In this document: positions 1-8,499 of the stretch, piece after piece | Layout: each line of letters opens with the position of its first letter | Position numbering within the stretch: position 1 is the first letter of the stretch | Assembly: GCF_014841125.1 (NCBI RefSeq) | Contig: NZ_JACYTQ010000006.1 | Span: 235,829-299,828 of the forward strand | Direction of reading: 5' to 3' | Source of the DNA: Echinicola arenosa | GTDB lineage: Bacteria; Bacteroidota; Bacteroidia; Cytophagales; Cyclobacteriaceae | Length of the DNA: 64,000 nt | Program-made: the position numbers and the translations under genes | Notes under the pieces: model-generated | Database searches by the model: none | What the model was told of the DNA's origin: nothing | What the model saw: only the letters and a program-made list of their open reading frames with translations

Positions 1-138
1 GAAACAGAAGAGAAAATCAAAGAATTGACCAAGGCAACTATCAGGTGCATTCCTTTGGGTCGCGTTGAAGAGTCCGGAAGCTGTGTGCTCACTGGAAATC
101 CGTCAAAAGGCAGAGTGTTTTTTGCTAAAGCCTATTAA
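1..138 (+). CDS. proS: Prolyl-tRNA synthetase, C-terminal fragment
   Basis: The window opens inside a reading frame whose last 45 codons are visible before TAA. The end matches the C-terminal zinc-binding-like domain of the archaeal/eukaryotic-type (ProS type 3) prolyl-tRNA synthetase: CIPLG, then a Cys and a TGNPSKGRV segment, and a terminal FAKAY, the hallmark C-terminus of that family. The enzyme charges tRNA-Pro in the cytoplasm. Everything upstream, including the catalytic core, lies outside the window, so only the family assignment is supported. Confidence 0.85.
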   Translation, partial: ETEEKIKELTKATIRCIPLGRVEESGSCVLTGNPSKGRVFFAKAY

Positions 139-164
139 ATAATTATTTTCCTGAAAAATAAATC

Positions 165-231
165 AACCGCATCAGACAGTTTGTGAATGGTAACTGAACC
201 ATAGACAGCTAGTTTGATGCGGTTTGTGTTT
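165..231 (+). terminator. Probable terminator after proS
   Basis: A perfect 10-base inverted repeat, AACCGCATCA at 165-174 and TGATGCGGTT at 215-224, is followed by a T-rich run (TTTGTGTTTTT). The loop is long (about 40 nt), which is unusual for an intrinsic terminator. Its place just after the proS stop supports a role in ending that transcript. Confidence 0.45.
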
Positions 232-332
232 TTATGGGGGGAGAGCTCCTGTTGCTCAAAAAATCAAACTTTTTGTTTAGTTTTATAATCCCGAAAAATC
301 TCTCTATTTTCAGCTAATCAATTTGAATTTTT

Positions 333-794
333 ATGACTTGGGCTATTATTATTGGGCTATTGCTCGTCGGTCTTGTGCTTGTACTTCTGGAAGTTGTTTT
401 CGTTCCAGGAACTACCTTGGTAGGGATTTTAGGAATAATTTTTAGTGGCCTTGGGGTTTATTACAGTTTTCAGCATTATGACTTTCAAGTGGCAATGTAT
501 GTTCTTGGTGGAGCTGTTTTGGCGAATGTTGGGGTGATTCTTTATGGATTTAAGTCAGGTGTTTGGAAACGATTTTCACTGAAAGATACTGTGAGTAGTC
601 GTGCCTATGATGATCGGCTGGCAGGCTTGACCGTTGGGCAGGAGGGGAAAACAATTTCAGATATCAAGCCATACGGAAAGGCAGAGTTTGGAGATAAGAT
701 ATATGAAGTAAAGTCCAATATGGGGTTTATATCTGCCGGTCAGAAAGTACAAATTCAACAATTAGAAAATAATAGAATTATCATTAAACAATAA
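333..794 (+). CDS. NfeD-family membrane protein, short form
   Basis: The 153-residue protein has about three hydrophobic helices in its first 70 residues, starting MTWAIIIGLLLVGLVLVLLE. A C-terminal soluble part (about 95-153) resembles the NfeD OB-fold, with AGLTVGQEGKTISDIKPYGKA typical of the family. NfeD proteins are encoded with flotillin-like proteins and are thought to help organise membrane microdomains. The next gene, floA, begins 3 bases after the stop, so the two are almost certainly co-transcribed. No protease (ClpP-like) domain is present, so this is the short form rather than NfeD1a. Confidence 0.88.
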   Translation: MTWAIIIGLLLVGLVLVLLEVVFVPGTTLVGILGIIFSGLGVYYSFQHYDFQVAMYVLGGAVLANVGVILYGFKSGVWKRFSLKDTVSSRAYDDRLAGLTVGQEGKTISDIKPYGKAEFGDKIYEVKSNMGFISAGQKVQIQQLENNRIIIKQ

Positions 795-797
795 ACT

Positions 798-1805
798 ATG
801 GAAGTGTCTAATTCGGCAATCATCTTAATAGCAGCCTTTGGTGGGCTGATATTGCTATTTATCTTTCTTTATTTTGTGCCTGTCAACTTATGGATTACGG
901 CCGTTTTCGCCAATGTCAAGGTGGGTATTGGAGAACTTATTGGTATGAGGATCCGGAAAGTACCACCAAGCATTATCGTCAATTCTTTGATAACTGCAAC
1001 GAAAGCAGGCTTGGATTTGACCACCAACGAACTGGAAACGCACTATTTGGCTGGAGGGAATGTTCCCAATGTGATCCGGGCCTTGATTTCCGCCGATAAA
1101 GCCAATATCAACTTGTCATTTAAGCAAGCTACTGCCATTGACTTGGCCGGTAGAGATGTGTTTGAAGCGGTACAGATTTCCGTTAACCCTAAAGTGATCA
1201 ATACACCAAGTGTAGCAGCAGTGGCTGCTGATGGTATCCAGCTTATCGCCAAGGCAAGGGTAACAGTGAGGGCCAATATCGCTCAGTTGGTTGGTGGTTC
1301 TGGAGAAGATACCATTTTGGCAAGGGTAGGAGAAGGGATTGTTACCTCCATCGGTTCAGCCAAAACGCATAAGAGTGTATTGGAGAATCCTGATAAAATC
1401 TCTAAGCTGGTGCTCGAAAGAGGACTGGATGCAGGGACTGCTTTTGAAATCCTGTCCATTGATATCGCTGATATAGATGTGGGAACAAATATTGGGGCAA
1501 AACTACAAATTGACCAAGCTTCTGCCGATTTAAAGGTAGCCGAAGCCAAAGCCGAAGAGCGAAGAGCCATGGCGGTTGCATTGGAGCAAGAAATGAAAGC
1601 CCGTAATGTAGAGATGAGGGCGAAAGTGATAGAGGCAGAAGCAGAAGTGCCAAAAGCCATATCAGAAGCTTTTCGTTCTGGAAATCTCGGGATTATGGAC
1701 TATTATAAAATGGAAAACATTAAATCCGATACAGAAATGCGGGATTCCATTGCGAAGCCCGATGAAGGTAAAAAAGGAGATAACAAATCGAAGGGAGACA
1801 AATAG
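798..1805 (+). CDS. floA: Flotillin-like protein FloA
   Basis: The 335-residue protein has one N-terminal membrane-inserting segment (about 7-35). A SPFH/band-7-like region follows ([19 protein letters not shown], then a [23 protein letters not shown] stretch). Next comes an Ala/Glu-rich coiled region of [20 protein letters not shown] type and a C-terminal [21 protein letters not shown] block found in FloA/YqfA. The protein scaffolds functional membrane microdomains at the inner face of the cytoplasmic membrane. It lies 3 bases after nfeD in one transcription unit. The last 20 residues are Lys/Asp-rich and probably disordered. A terminator follows. Confidence 0.93.
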   Translation: MEVSNSAIILIAAFGGLILLFIFLYFVPVNLWITAVFANVKVGIGELIGMRIRKVPPSIIVNSLITATKAGLDLTTNELETHYLAGGNVPNVIRALISADKANINLSFKQATAIDLAGRDVFEAVQISVNPKVINTPSVAAVAADGIQLIAKARVTVRANIAQLVGGSGEDTILARVGEGIVTSIGSAKTHKSVLENPDKISKLVLERGLDAGTAFEILSIDIADIDVGTNIGAKLQIDQASADLKVAEAKAEERRAMAVALEQEMKARNVEMRAKVIEAEAEVPKAISEAFRSGNLGIMDYYKMENIKSDTEMRDSIAKPDEGKKGDNKSKGDK

Positions 1806-1823
1806 AGTTGCTCTAAGAAATAA

Positions 1824-1866
1824 AAAAGTAAAGGCCAAGGTGGAGCAACCTTGGCTTTTACTTTTT
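1824..1866. terminator. Bidirectional terminator between floA and the WG-repeat gene
   Basis: A 17-base-pair stem, left arm 1824-1840 and right arm 1849-1865 with one G-U pair, encloses an 8-nt loop. A-runs and T-runs flank it on both sides. It sits between two convergent genes and can serve both. Confidence 0.85.
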
Positions 1867-1871
1867 AAGCC

Positions 1872-3443
1872 TTATTTACTTTTCTTCTTTTTCTTTCTTC
1901 CTCCTTTAGCTTCCTCTAAAACAGGAGGGGTATAAATGTCTTCTGCCAGTATTTTTTGAGTTCCATTATCGATCAGTATATTTTGATAATAGACTGGTAA
2001 TGAAAGTTCTCCTGATTCGTTAAGGATACCGAACTTGTTATTTTTTTGAACTATTATTTTATCATATCCTTCCCTGCGGAGAGATTCGAAAATTGGTGCG
2101 GTTATTTCTTTTCCCAATGGGTCTATTATGCCATAGAGGCCTTCTTGTTCAGTGATGTAATATTGGTCATCTGAGAGAGAAATCTGCTCATAATATTGGG
2201 GCAGCAGTTCCTTGCCGCTTTTATCTAACAGGTTCACTCGACCATCCTTTTTTATAATAGCTACACCACGATGGAATTCCCCTACTTCATCGTATTGTGG
2301 TGAAATGACAGTTGTTCCATTCCTGTCAGTGTAGCCCCAAAGATTTCCCAACTTTACACCAGCTAAGCCCTCTGAGAATTTGTTGACAGCTTCGAACTTG
2401 TTAGGGATAACCAATTTCCCAGCTCTATTTACAAAGCCAAAATGCCTGTCTTTTAAGGCTCCATAAAGTTCTTCTTGCCCAGGAAGGATCGAGGTGACAC
2501 TGTCGCATGGAACTACTCGCCATACACCTTTGCTATCCAAAAGACCGACCCTGCCGTTTTTGAAGTAAACATTATAGTGATCTTTATCGATACGGGTTAC
2601 ATGGTCCATACCCATAATATCCAGAAGAATTCCATCATTCTTCATTATCCTTCGTAGTCTTCCATGAATGTACTCAAGGATTACATCATTTTCCAATGTG
2701 ATTTTGTGGTAACTGCTGTACCTGATGTCAGCATCATCCTCTGTCGCTTTTAGCAGCATGTACTGGTTTTCATTATAGCCATAGAAAAATTCACCTTCCA
2801 AGTGCTTTAGAGTATCTAAAATTGGTTCTAAAATGTAATCACCTTTCCGATTGATCAGACCGTATCCACTTGGCTCATGGGAGATAATAGCACCGTCTGA
2901 AACTGGTTGTAGGTCTTGATAAATTTGGTTGGGGTTATCAGATAGAGGTAACATATATCCAGCAGGGATTTTTGCAATAACCTGTCCATTTTGTGCTATA
3001 TAAGCTGACTCAAAAGATCCAATCGGTTTCAGTACCTTGGTTCCAATATCATAGTGGAAGTAGGTGTTTCCCTTTCTCCCTAGTAGCTGGTTATAATGCG
3101 TGTCAATATGGTCATACTCTGGCTTCAAGATTTGCTCTCCATATTCATGATAGGCGCCATATTTGTCATTGCCCTTTACCAGTATCCAAGGGCTTAGATA
3201 TTGATATATTTCTGATCCTTCCAGGTTAAGAAAAGGTTCATAATTATTATTGAGTAGTTTTAGTTTTTGATCTTTATCACTTACACGGATGGATTCACTC
3301 AATAAGAAGATGTGATCATTGTTGATTTTTTGTACCAGATTTAGTTGGGTGTCATAGACCTCATATACCTGGGCTTGGCAGACGCTAAAAGCAATCAGTG
3401 ACATGGATGCAGTGATGATCCACTTCTTTAAATTACTTGTCAT
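1872..3443 (-). CDS. Secreted WG-repeat protein
   Basis: The 523-residue protein has an N-terminal Sec signal peptide (KKW followed by a hydrophobic run ending SVCQAQ near residue 25). At least six WG (KWG) repeats follow, each of the form G-hydrophobic-hydrophobic-(D/N)-(x)-x-G-x-x-(L/V)-(I/L)-P. Clear examples are FGFVNRAGKLVIPNKFEAV, WGYTDRNGTTVISPQYDEV and YGIIDPLGKEITAPIFESL. WG repeats form beta-rich folds; no enzymatic role is known. The C-terminus is very basic (GGRKKKKKSK). The gene lies downstream of hemA on the same strand with its own promoter. The protein is probably periplasmic or surface-associated; function unknown. Confidence 0.85.
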   Translation of the reverse strand: MTSNLKKWIITASMSLIAFSVCQAQVYEVYDTQLNLVQKINNDHIFLLSESIRVSDKDQKLKLLNNNYEPFLNLEGSEIYQYLSPWILVKGNDKYGAYHEYGEQILKPEYDHIDTHYNQLLGRKGNTYFHYDIGTKVLKPIGSFESAYIAQNGQVIAKIPAGYMLPLSDNPNQIYQDLQPVSDGAIISHEPSGYGLINRKGDYILEPILDTLKHLEGEFFYGYNENQYMLLKATEDDADIRYSSYHKITLENDVILEYIHGRLRRIMKNDGILLDIMGMDHVTRIDKDHYNVYFKNGRVGLLDSKGVWRVVPCDSVTSILPGQEELYGALKDRHFGFVNRAGKLVIPNKFEAVNKFSEGLAGVKLGNLWGYTDRNGTTVISPQYDEVGEFHRGVAIIKKDGRVNLLDKSGKELLPQYYEQISLSDDQYYITEQEGLYGIIDPLGKEITAPIFESLRREGYDKIIVQKNNKFGILNESGELSLPVYYQNILIDNGTQKILAEDIYTPPVLEEAKGGRKKKKKSK

Positions 3444-3470
3444 TGAAAAGATGCAGTTTAAATTTGGACT

Positions 3471-3502
3471 CTAAAGTAAGAGGAATGTTGGTGTTTTTCA
3501 AA
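3471..3502 (-). promoter_or_regulatory. Putative promoter of the WG-repeat gene
   Basis: Read on the minus strand, TTTG (3499-3502) is followed after 20 nt by TACTTTAG (3471-3478). This is one base off the Bacteroidetes -7 consensus TAnnTTTG. It lies 28 bases before the ATG, in the 152-base gap after hemA. Confidence 0.5.
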
Positions 3503-3595
3503 AAATGTAAAAAACAAAAAGGGACTAAGTAAAAAATACCGTCAAAAGCATTGCTTAAGCAGGTTTGAAAAGCATTTTGGTAAAATAAATATTGT

Positions 3596-4867
3596 TTATG
3601 CGTGCTTGGTGTTCTCCTTTTCAAGATCAAAAAGATCCGATATGATATCAATCATTCCTTCAGCTTGGTCTTTTTTGCAGGCAGCACGGAGTTGTACTAC
3701 AGGAACTTTAATGATCTTCTGCATCATGCTCTTGGTGATCTTGTCAATTACAGCATATTCCTGTTCACTGGCATTTTTTAAATAACGCTCTAACTCCTCT
3801 TTTCTGATTTGCTCCAAGGCATTTTTCAATTTGTTGATAGTAGGGGATACCATCATTTCTTTTTTCCAATCGTAAAACTCCTCTATGCTTTCTTCGATGA
3901 TGCCTTCAACCTGAGGTACTGAAGCAAGCCTTCTTTCCAAAGCTTCTGTGGCTTTGCTTTGGATATTGTCTACATTATAAAGAAGTACTCCGGGAACATC
4001 TTCCACAGTTGTTTCTATGCTTCTTGGCACAGATAAATCAACAAACAGTTTATAGCTTTGGATGTTGAACTTTTTGGTCAGTTCTTTGGTGATAAAAGGG
4101 TCTGATGCTGCAATGGAAGATACGACCACATCTGCTTTGTCCATGGCATCATAAACTTCTTCAAATGGAATGACATTATGGCCAAGTTCAGCCCCCATAC
4201 GAACCGCTTTTTCATGGGTTCTGTTGGTCAGGGTTACTTCGGCATTTGGGATATAAACCATGTTCTTGGCTACATCTTCTCCAATTTCACCCAATCCCAC
4301 TAAAAGAATTCGTGGATTGATAGTGTTGGAAGTAAGTTCTTCAATCAGTTCTACAGCCGCATAGGAAACAGAGGCTGCTCCATCCCTGAAAGCCGTTTCC
4401 TGAACGACCCTTTTGTTTGTAAAAAAGATGGTATGCATCAGCCTATGAAGGAAAGGCCCAGCCATTTCCATGTCAGAGGCTGCCTGATAAGCTCTTTTGA
4501 CTTGATTAGAGATTTGCATGTCACCAACTACCTGAGCTTCTAAGCCCATAGAGACTTTGAAAAGGTGTTGGATAGCTTCTTTATCATCTTGGATAATATC
4601 AAAATACTCTAGATAAGAAACGACATTATGAAGGCCCTTTTCAGTTCCGATAAGCTTGATAATTTCAACACTTAAGTCAAGCTCATGCGCATAATACACT
4701 TCTGTCCTGTTGCAGGTAGATAAAATTAAAGTATCCTTAACATTGAAAAATTCCTTTAATTTTACAAGAAGTGAGTGAATCGCCTTGTCGTCCAGCGCTA
4801 TAATTTCCCTGATTTCTACAGGAGCATTTTTATAGGAAAGACTAATGGCTTTAAACTTATGCTGCAT
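3596..4867 (-). CDS. hemA: Glutamyl-tRNA reductase
   Basis: This 423-residue enzyme catalyses the first step of C5-pathway haem synthesis, reducing Glu-tRNA to glutamate-1-semialdehyde with NADPH. The catalytic cysteine is visible in LILSTCNRTEVYY (Cys52). The tRNA-binding segment GLEAQVVGDMQISNQVKRAY follows, with Asp where many homologues have Glu in GExQI. A Rossmann NADPH site is seen at ILLVGLGEIGEDVAKNM (about 196-212), and the C-terminal dimerisation helix is complete. Length is normal. The other hem genes are not nearby. Confidence 0.96.
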   Translation of the reverse strand: MQHKFKAISLSYKNAPVEIREIIALDDKAIHSLLVKLKEFFNVKDTLILSTCNRTEVYYAHELDLSVEIIKLIGTEKGLHNVVSYLEYFDIIQDDKEAIQHLFKVSMGLEAQVVGDMQISNQVKRAYQAASDMEMAGPFLHRLMHTIFFTNKRVVQETAFRDGAASVSYAAVELIEELTSNTINPRILLVGLGEIGEDVAKNMVYIPNAEVTLTNRTHEKAVRMGAELGHNVIPFEEVYDAMDKADVVVSSIAASDPFITKELTKKFNIQSYKLFVDLSVPRSIETTVEDVPGVLLYNVDNIQSKATEALERRLASVPQVEGIIEESIEEFYDWKKEMMVSPTINKLKNALEQIRKEELERYLKNASEQEYAVIDKITKSMMQKIIKVPVVQLRAACKKDQAEGMIDIISDLFDLEKENTKHA

Positions 4868-4886
4868 TATCAGTAATTTTAGACTA

Positions 4887-4894
4887 CAAATTTA
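4887..4894 (-). promoter_or_regulatory. Putative -7 element of hemA
   Basis: On the minus strand TAAATTTG matches the Bacteroidetes -7 consensus TAnnTTTG exactly, 19 bases before the hemA ATG. No clear TTTG is seen at the expected -33 position, so only half of the promoter is supported. Confidence 0.45.
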
Positions 4895-5111
4895 TCACAG
4901 AAAGCGCACGAAATGAATTATTTCGCAATTGCTGTTGGTAATTTAAAATCTGTCTAAATAACTCAGGGCTTTCTTTCTGTTCTATGTCACTGCAATAATG
5001 CTAAATATTTGAAATTAATTCCAATATGATTAATTTATGGACAATAGATGAAGTCTATTGAGCGTAATTGTTTGATACTTATTTGTTGCGGATTGTTTAA
5101 GCTCGGTTGTT

Positions 5112-5828
5112 ATGAAAAGATCATTTTTTTACTTTTTGAAAAGTTACTTTGGTTTTAGCCAGCGAGAAGCCAGAGGCTTTACGTTGGTAATTCCTTTCAT
5201 TTTATTTACGGCTTTTTTACCTATCATTTGGGAGGCTTATCAACGTCAAAAATTGGAGGCTGACTATAAATCCTATTTAGCTTTGGCGGATAGTTTGTTA
5301 TTGGCGGATATGGAAATAAAGGAGGAAGACAGTGTGGTGAAGAAAAACTCCTTTACTTTAGTTTCTACACCTTCCAAAGAGCAAAAAGATACTAATCGGT
5401 GGAGAAAGGCTGCAACAAAAAATCCTGTACTTAATAAGATAAGCTTTGCTGAGGCAGATTCCTCGGTATTACAAATTGTGCCCGGGATTGGAGAGAAGCT
5501 TGCTGGCAGGATAGTGAAATTCAGGGAAAGCCTAGGAGGTCTATATTACCGAGAGCAAATAATGGAAGTTTATGGTCTTGATGAGGAAGTGGCTAAGCGG
5601 GTTTTTGATTATTTCACCTTTGAACCTTCCATCTCGCACAAATTGGATATAAATGCAGCTAGCGCAAAAGAGCTTTCAGCCCATCCCTATATAAAATATG
5701 GAGAAGCCAAGGTTCTTGTGGCATATCGGGAGCAGCATGGGAATTACCAATCTCCAGAAGATATTTTGACCATTAAAATATTTTCGGAGGAATGGGTCAA
5801 TAGACTCAAGCCTTATTTGAGCTTTTAA
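5112..5828 (+). CDS. Membrane-anchored helix-hairpin-helix protein (ComEA-like)
   Basis: The 238-residue protein has one N-terminal membrane helix (about 22-41), a charged linker, then two helix-hairpin-helix units. The first is VPGIGEKLAGRIVKFRE (about 123-139). The second is NAASAKELSAHPYIKYGEAKV (about 181-201). Paired HhH motifs of this kind bind DNA backbone in ComEA-type proteins, so a DNA uptake or envelope DNA-binding role is possible but unproven. The gene stands alone and its stop overlaps the stop of the convergent amidohydrolase gene. Confidence 0.82.
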   Translation: MKRSFFYFLKSYFGFSQREARGFTLVIPFILFTAFLPIIWEAYQRQKLEADYKSYLALADSLLLADMEIKEEDSVVKKNSFTLVSTPSKEQKDTNRWRKAATKNPVLNKISFAEADSSVLQIVPGIGEKLAGRIVKFRESLGGLYYREQIMEVYGLDEEVAKRVFDYFTFEPSISHKLDINAASAKELSAHPYIKYGEAKVLVAYREQHGNYQSPEDILTIKIFSEEWVNRLKPYLSF

Positions 5829-7483
5829 TAAACTTTCCCACCTCCCAAATAAGTTGAGCTTATTTTGATATCTCGCAGGTTTTCTTCAGGAGCGGTCATG
5901 ATGTCTCTTTCAGTAATAACGAAGTCAGCCACCTTGCCTTTTTCGATACTTCCCTTTAAGTTTTCTTCAAAATTAGCATAAGAAGCCCAAATTGTCATTC
6001 CTTTCAAAGCTTGTTTCCTACTCAGCTTATTCTCTGATTGGAAGCCTTCTTCGGGCCAATTATTGGCGTCTTTTCTGGCTACGGCAGCATGAAATCCGAA
6101 TAAAGGGTTTATGCTCTCTACAGGAAAGTCACTTCCTAATGCGATCATATCATTCTGATTCATCAAATCTTTGAAAATATAAGCGTGTTTGATCCTTTCA
6201 GGGCCAAGCCTGTCTTTGGCCCAGTACATGTCTGAAGTAGCGTGGGTCGGTTGTACGGATGGAATGATATTGTAGATGGAAAATTTTTCAACATCTAAAG
6301 GATTGACTACTTGGGCGTGCTCTATTCTCCACCTTTTGTTATTTTCTCCTTTGAGTACTTTGGCATAAATGTTCAATAAAACCCGATTGGCCGAATCACC
6401 GATGCAGTGTGTGTTCATCTGGAACCCGTGTTCGTTGAACTGCTCGGCAAGTTTAAGGAAGTTTTCTTGGGTATCGAGTAGAAAGCCAATTTCTTCTGGG
6501 GCATCATGGTAAGGGGCGAGCAGGCTTGCTCCTCTACTACCTAAAGCCCCGTCACCATAGACCTTGAAGCTTCTGACTGTCAATGACTCGTTTTGGAACG
6601 GGCCCTTGTCGAAGTAATATTTGAGATTGTTTTTGGAAGGGGTGATCATGGCATAAATTCTCATTTTTAAACTACCTTCCTTTTGCATGATTTCGATCAA
6701 TTCAATGGTTTCTTTGTCCAGCCCAGCATCCACAACGGTTGTTAATCCTACTTCAAAGCAATTTTTCTGGGCTTCAAGCAGAGCTTTTCTTGCTTGAATA
6801 TTGCTGACTGGTGGGATTTTGGAAGATACTAGGTCTATTGCATTATCTACCAAAACACCAGTGACTTCACCTGCTTCCACAACGATTTTTCCTCCACTAA
6901 CATTGGTATTGCTTGTTATACCTCCCATATCTAGGGCTTTTTGGTTGGCAATAGCAGCATGACCATCGATCCTTGTAAGTAAAACGGGGGTGTTTGGAAA
7001 AGCTTCATCCAGAAGTTTTTTGTTTGGGAAAACTTTTTCATTCCACAGATTTTGGTCCCACCCTCTACCGAGAATCCAAGCTTGATTGGGGTGTTGCTCT
7101 TTGTGGGATTTAACAGCCTCGATTATTTTTTCGAAAGAATCAATGCCATTGAGGTCGGCTACTTTCAAGCTAAGGCCATATCGGTAAAAATGAGAGTGAG
7201 AGTCTATTAGCCCTGGATAAACAAACTTGCCTTTCAGATCGATGATTTCAGGAGCATTGAATGAGTTTAAAATTTCATCATTAGAACCAATAGCAGTAAA
7301 TTTACCGTCCGTAATAGCAAAAGCTTCAGTCTTGGAGAAACCACGGTCTACTGTATACACAATTCCATTGTGCACGATTAGATCTACGGCTTCTTTTTCT
7401 TGGCAAGAAAAGAAGGAGAAAAGAAGTGCGCTAAATAGATATTTTACTTGAGGCGATTTCATTTTTCGAGTGCTTAGTTTCAT
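5825..7483 (-). CDS. Lipoprotein amidohydrolase (YtcJ-like, amidohydrolase family 3)
   Basis: The 552-residue metal-dependent hydrolase has a lipobox (SALLFSFFSC), so it is exported and lipid-anchored. An internal ATG at 7462 gives a shorter signal sequence and is an equally good start. Metal-binding motifs of the TIM-barrel amidohydrolases are present: PGLIDSHSHFYRYG, a GRGWDQNLW segment typical of YtcJ-like proteins, RIEHAQVV and ALGSDFPVE. Relatives act on N-acyl or amide substrates, but the substrate cannot be read from sequence. The 3' end overlaps the convergent HhH gene by three bases. Confidence 0.88.
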   Translation of the reverse strand: MKLSTRKMKSPQVKYLFSALLFSFFSCQEKEAVDLIVHNGIVYTVDRGFSKTEAFAITDGKFTAIGSNDEILNSFNAPEIIDLKGKFVYPGLIDSHSHFYRYGLSLKVADLNGIDSFEKIIEAVKSHKEQHPNQAWILGRGWDQNLWNEKVFPNKKLLDEAFPNTPVLLTRIDGHAAIANQKALDMGGITSNTNVSGGKIVVEAGEVTGVLVDNAIDLVSSKIPPVSNIQARKALLEAQKNCFEVGLTTVVDAGLDKETIELIEIMQKEGSLKMRIYAMITPSKNNLKYYFDKGPFQNESLTVRSFKVYGDGALGSRGASLLAPYHDAPEEIGFLLDTQENFLKLAEQFNEHGFQMNTHCIGDSANRVLLNIYAKVLKGENNKRWRIEHAQVVNPLDVEKFSIYNIIPSVQPTHATSDMYWAKDRLGPERIKHAYIFKDLMNQNDMIALGSDFPVESINPLFGFHAAVARKDANNWPEEGFQSENKLSRKQALKGMTIWASYANFEENLKGSIEKGKVADFVITERDIMTAPEENLRDIKISSTYLGGGKVY

Positions 7484-7512
7484 TTAATGTATTAAGCTTG
7501 GATATTTGTAGC

Positions 7513-7980
7513 ATGACAGCAGCAGACTTTCCTTTTCTAGAGGCTCCACTTAACTTGCCAACTACAGATTTTAAGATTACAACTGAAAATGGGAAATTAA
7601 GTATTTTCGATGCTTTAAGAAAGAAGTTTTTGGTTTTGACACCCGAAGAATGGGTTAGGCAGCACCTTATCTATTATTTGGTAGAGTACAAAAAATACCC
7701 CAAGAGTCTTTTTGCTTTGGAAAGGGGGCTGAGGTATAATCGACTGAGCAAGCGTTTTGATATTTTGGTGCTCGATAGAGAAGGCAGTCCGTTTTTATTG
7801 GTAGAATGTAAAGCTCCTGAAGTGAAACTAGACCAGAAAGTGGTAGAACAAGTTTGTGTCTATAACAAAACCATCAATGCTCGGTTTATGGCGATTAGCA
7901 ATGGCGTCCAGCATGTATGTTTAGAGTATGTGGAACACACAAAATCTTACCGGCAAATACAAACTTTTCCTCAGTTTTAA
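7513..7980 (+). CDS. Small HsdR-N-like restriction-endonuclease-fold protein
   Basis: The protein is about 155 residues, taking the ATG at 7513; a TTG at 7498 would add five residues. It resembles the type I restriction enzyme R-subunit N-terminal domain (HSDR_N_2 family). PD-(D/E)xK-like residues are visible: Asp in KRFDILVLD and the ExK of LLVECKAPEV. No HsdM, HsdS or helicase gene is nearby. These solitary proteins are common in Bacteroidetes with unknown function, perhaps nucleic-acid maintenance rather than restriction. Confidence 0.75.
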   Translation: MTAADFPFLEAPLNLPTTDFKITTENGKLSIFDALRKKFLVLTPEEWVRQHLIYYLVEYKKYPKSLFALERGLRYNRLSKRFDILVLDREGSPFLLVECKAPEVKLDQKVVEQVCVYNKTINARFMAISNGVQHVCLEYVEHTKSYRQIQTFPQF

Positions 7981-8271
7981 AGAGGAGAGCTTTGAGTTGT
8001 TTTTTTGAACCTATTTAAATATTAAAGTAAAATCCTATTTTCTGTAAATCTAGCTGAGCGATTAATGTGTTGATTGATAATGAACTATGCACAGGATCTA
8101 AATCCATGGTTTACTAAAAATTTTAAATAATTGCTATACTTAATTTTTTATAATGCTAAATCGTGAAAGCGGACGGTATTGATAAATGAATGTTAATCAT
8201 AAGTTTTTATGTTTTATTAAAAAGGTAATGAAAGTTTTTAATTTCAAAAACTTTTTCTAATTTTGATAGAA

Positions 8272-8445
8272 TCAAGGCCTTTCAGGTATAAACCCTAAGA
8301 TTATTGGATAGGGGTTGAGAAATTTCAATTTGTCAACGCCCTAACAGAATTTTAAAAACTTATTTGATTAAATGAAACAGTAGAACTTTCTTTATACGGT
8401 TTAATAGGTGAAAAAAATCCCCGAAATTTTCGGGGATTTTTTTTG
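8272..8445 (+). ncRNA. Candidate small RNA or 5' leader, unclassified
   Basis: A perfect Bacteroidetes -7 element (TAATTTTG, 8258-8265) is followed about 150 nt later by a strong intrinsic terminator, with no open reading frame between. An internal hairpin is visible near 8290-8316 (AACCCTAAG ... TAGGGGTT). The length of about 170 nt would suit a regulatory RNA. It could instead be an attenuated 5' leader of the BtuF-like gene that starts 55 bases after the terminator. No known family signature (B12 box, TPP, 6S, SRP) is recognised. The -33 element is weak. Confidence 0.35.
8411..8445 (+). terminator. Strong intrinsic terminator
   Basis: The stem AATCCCCGAAA / TTTCGGGGATT has A-runs before it and an eight-T run after it. 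It lies 430 bases after the nearest upstream stop codon, which is why a separate transcript is suspected. Confidence 0.85.
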
Positions 8446-8499
8446 CTATTTCTACAATTGCTCCGTTTTTAGTGAATAGAAGACAATTATCATAGGATC

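Larger units (their letters stand above)
7981..8499. other. 519-base intergenic region
   Basis: The stretch is very AT-rich and has no convincing gene. Its left half shows nothing beyond poly-A/T. The right half holds a perfect -7 box (TAATTTTG, 8258-8265) and a strong terminator (8411-8445), which together delimit the RNA candidate listed separately. Between the terminator and the ATG at 8500 only a weak TACAATTG element is seen. Confidence 0.6.

Noticed and set aside
8186..8260. 24-codon Phe/Lys/Asn-rich small reading frame upstream of the RNA candidate
   Set aside because: It resembles an attenuation leader, but the region is so AT-rich that Phe, Lys and Asn codons are expected; it overlaps the -7 box and no competing stems were found with the terminator at 8411.
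8272..8499. Cobalamin riboswitch before the BtuF-like gene
   Set aside because: The context invites it, but no B12 box or other conserved riboswitch core could be found.
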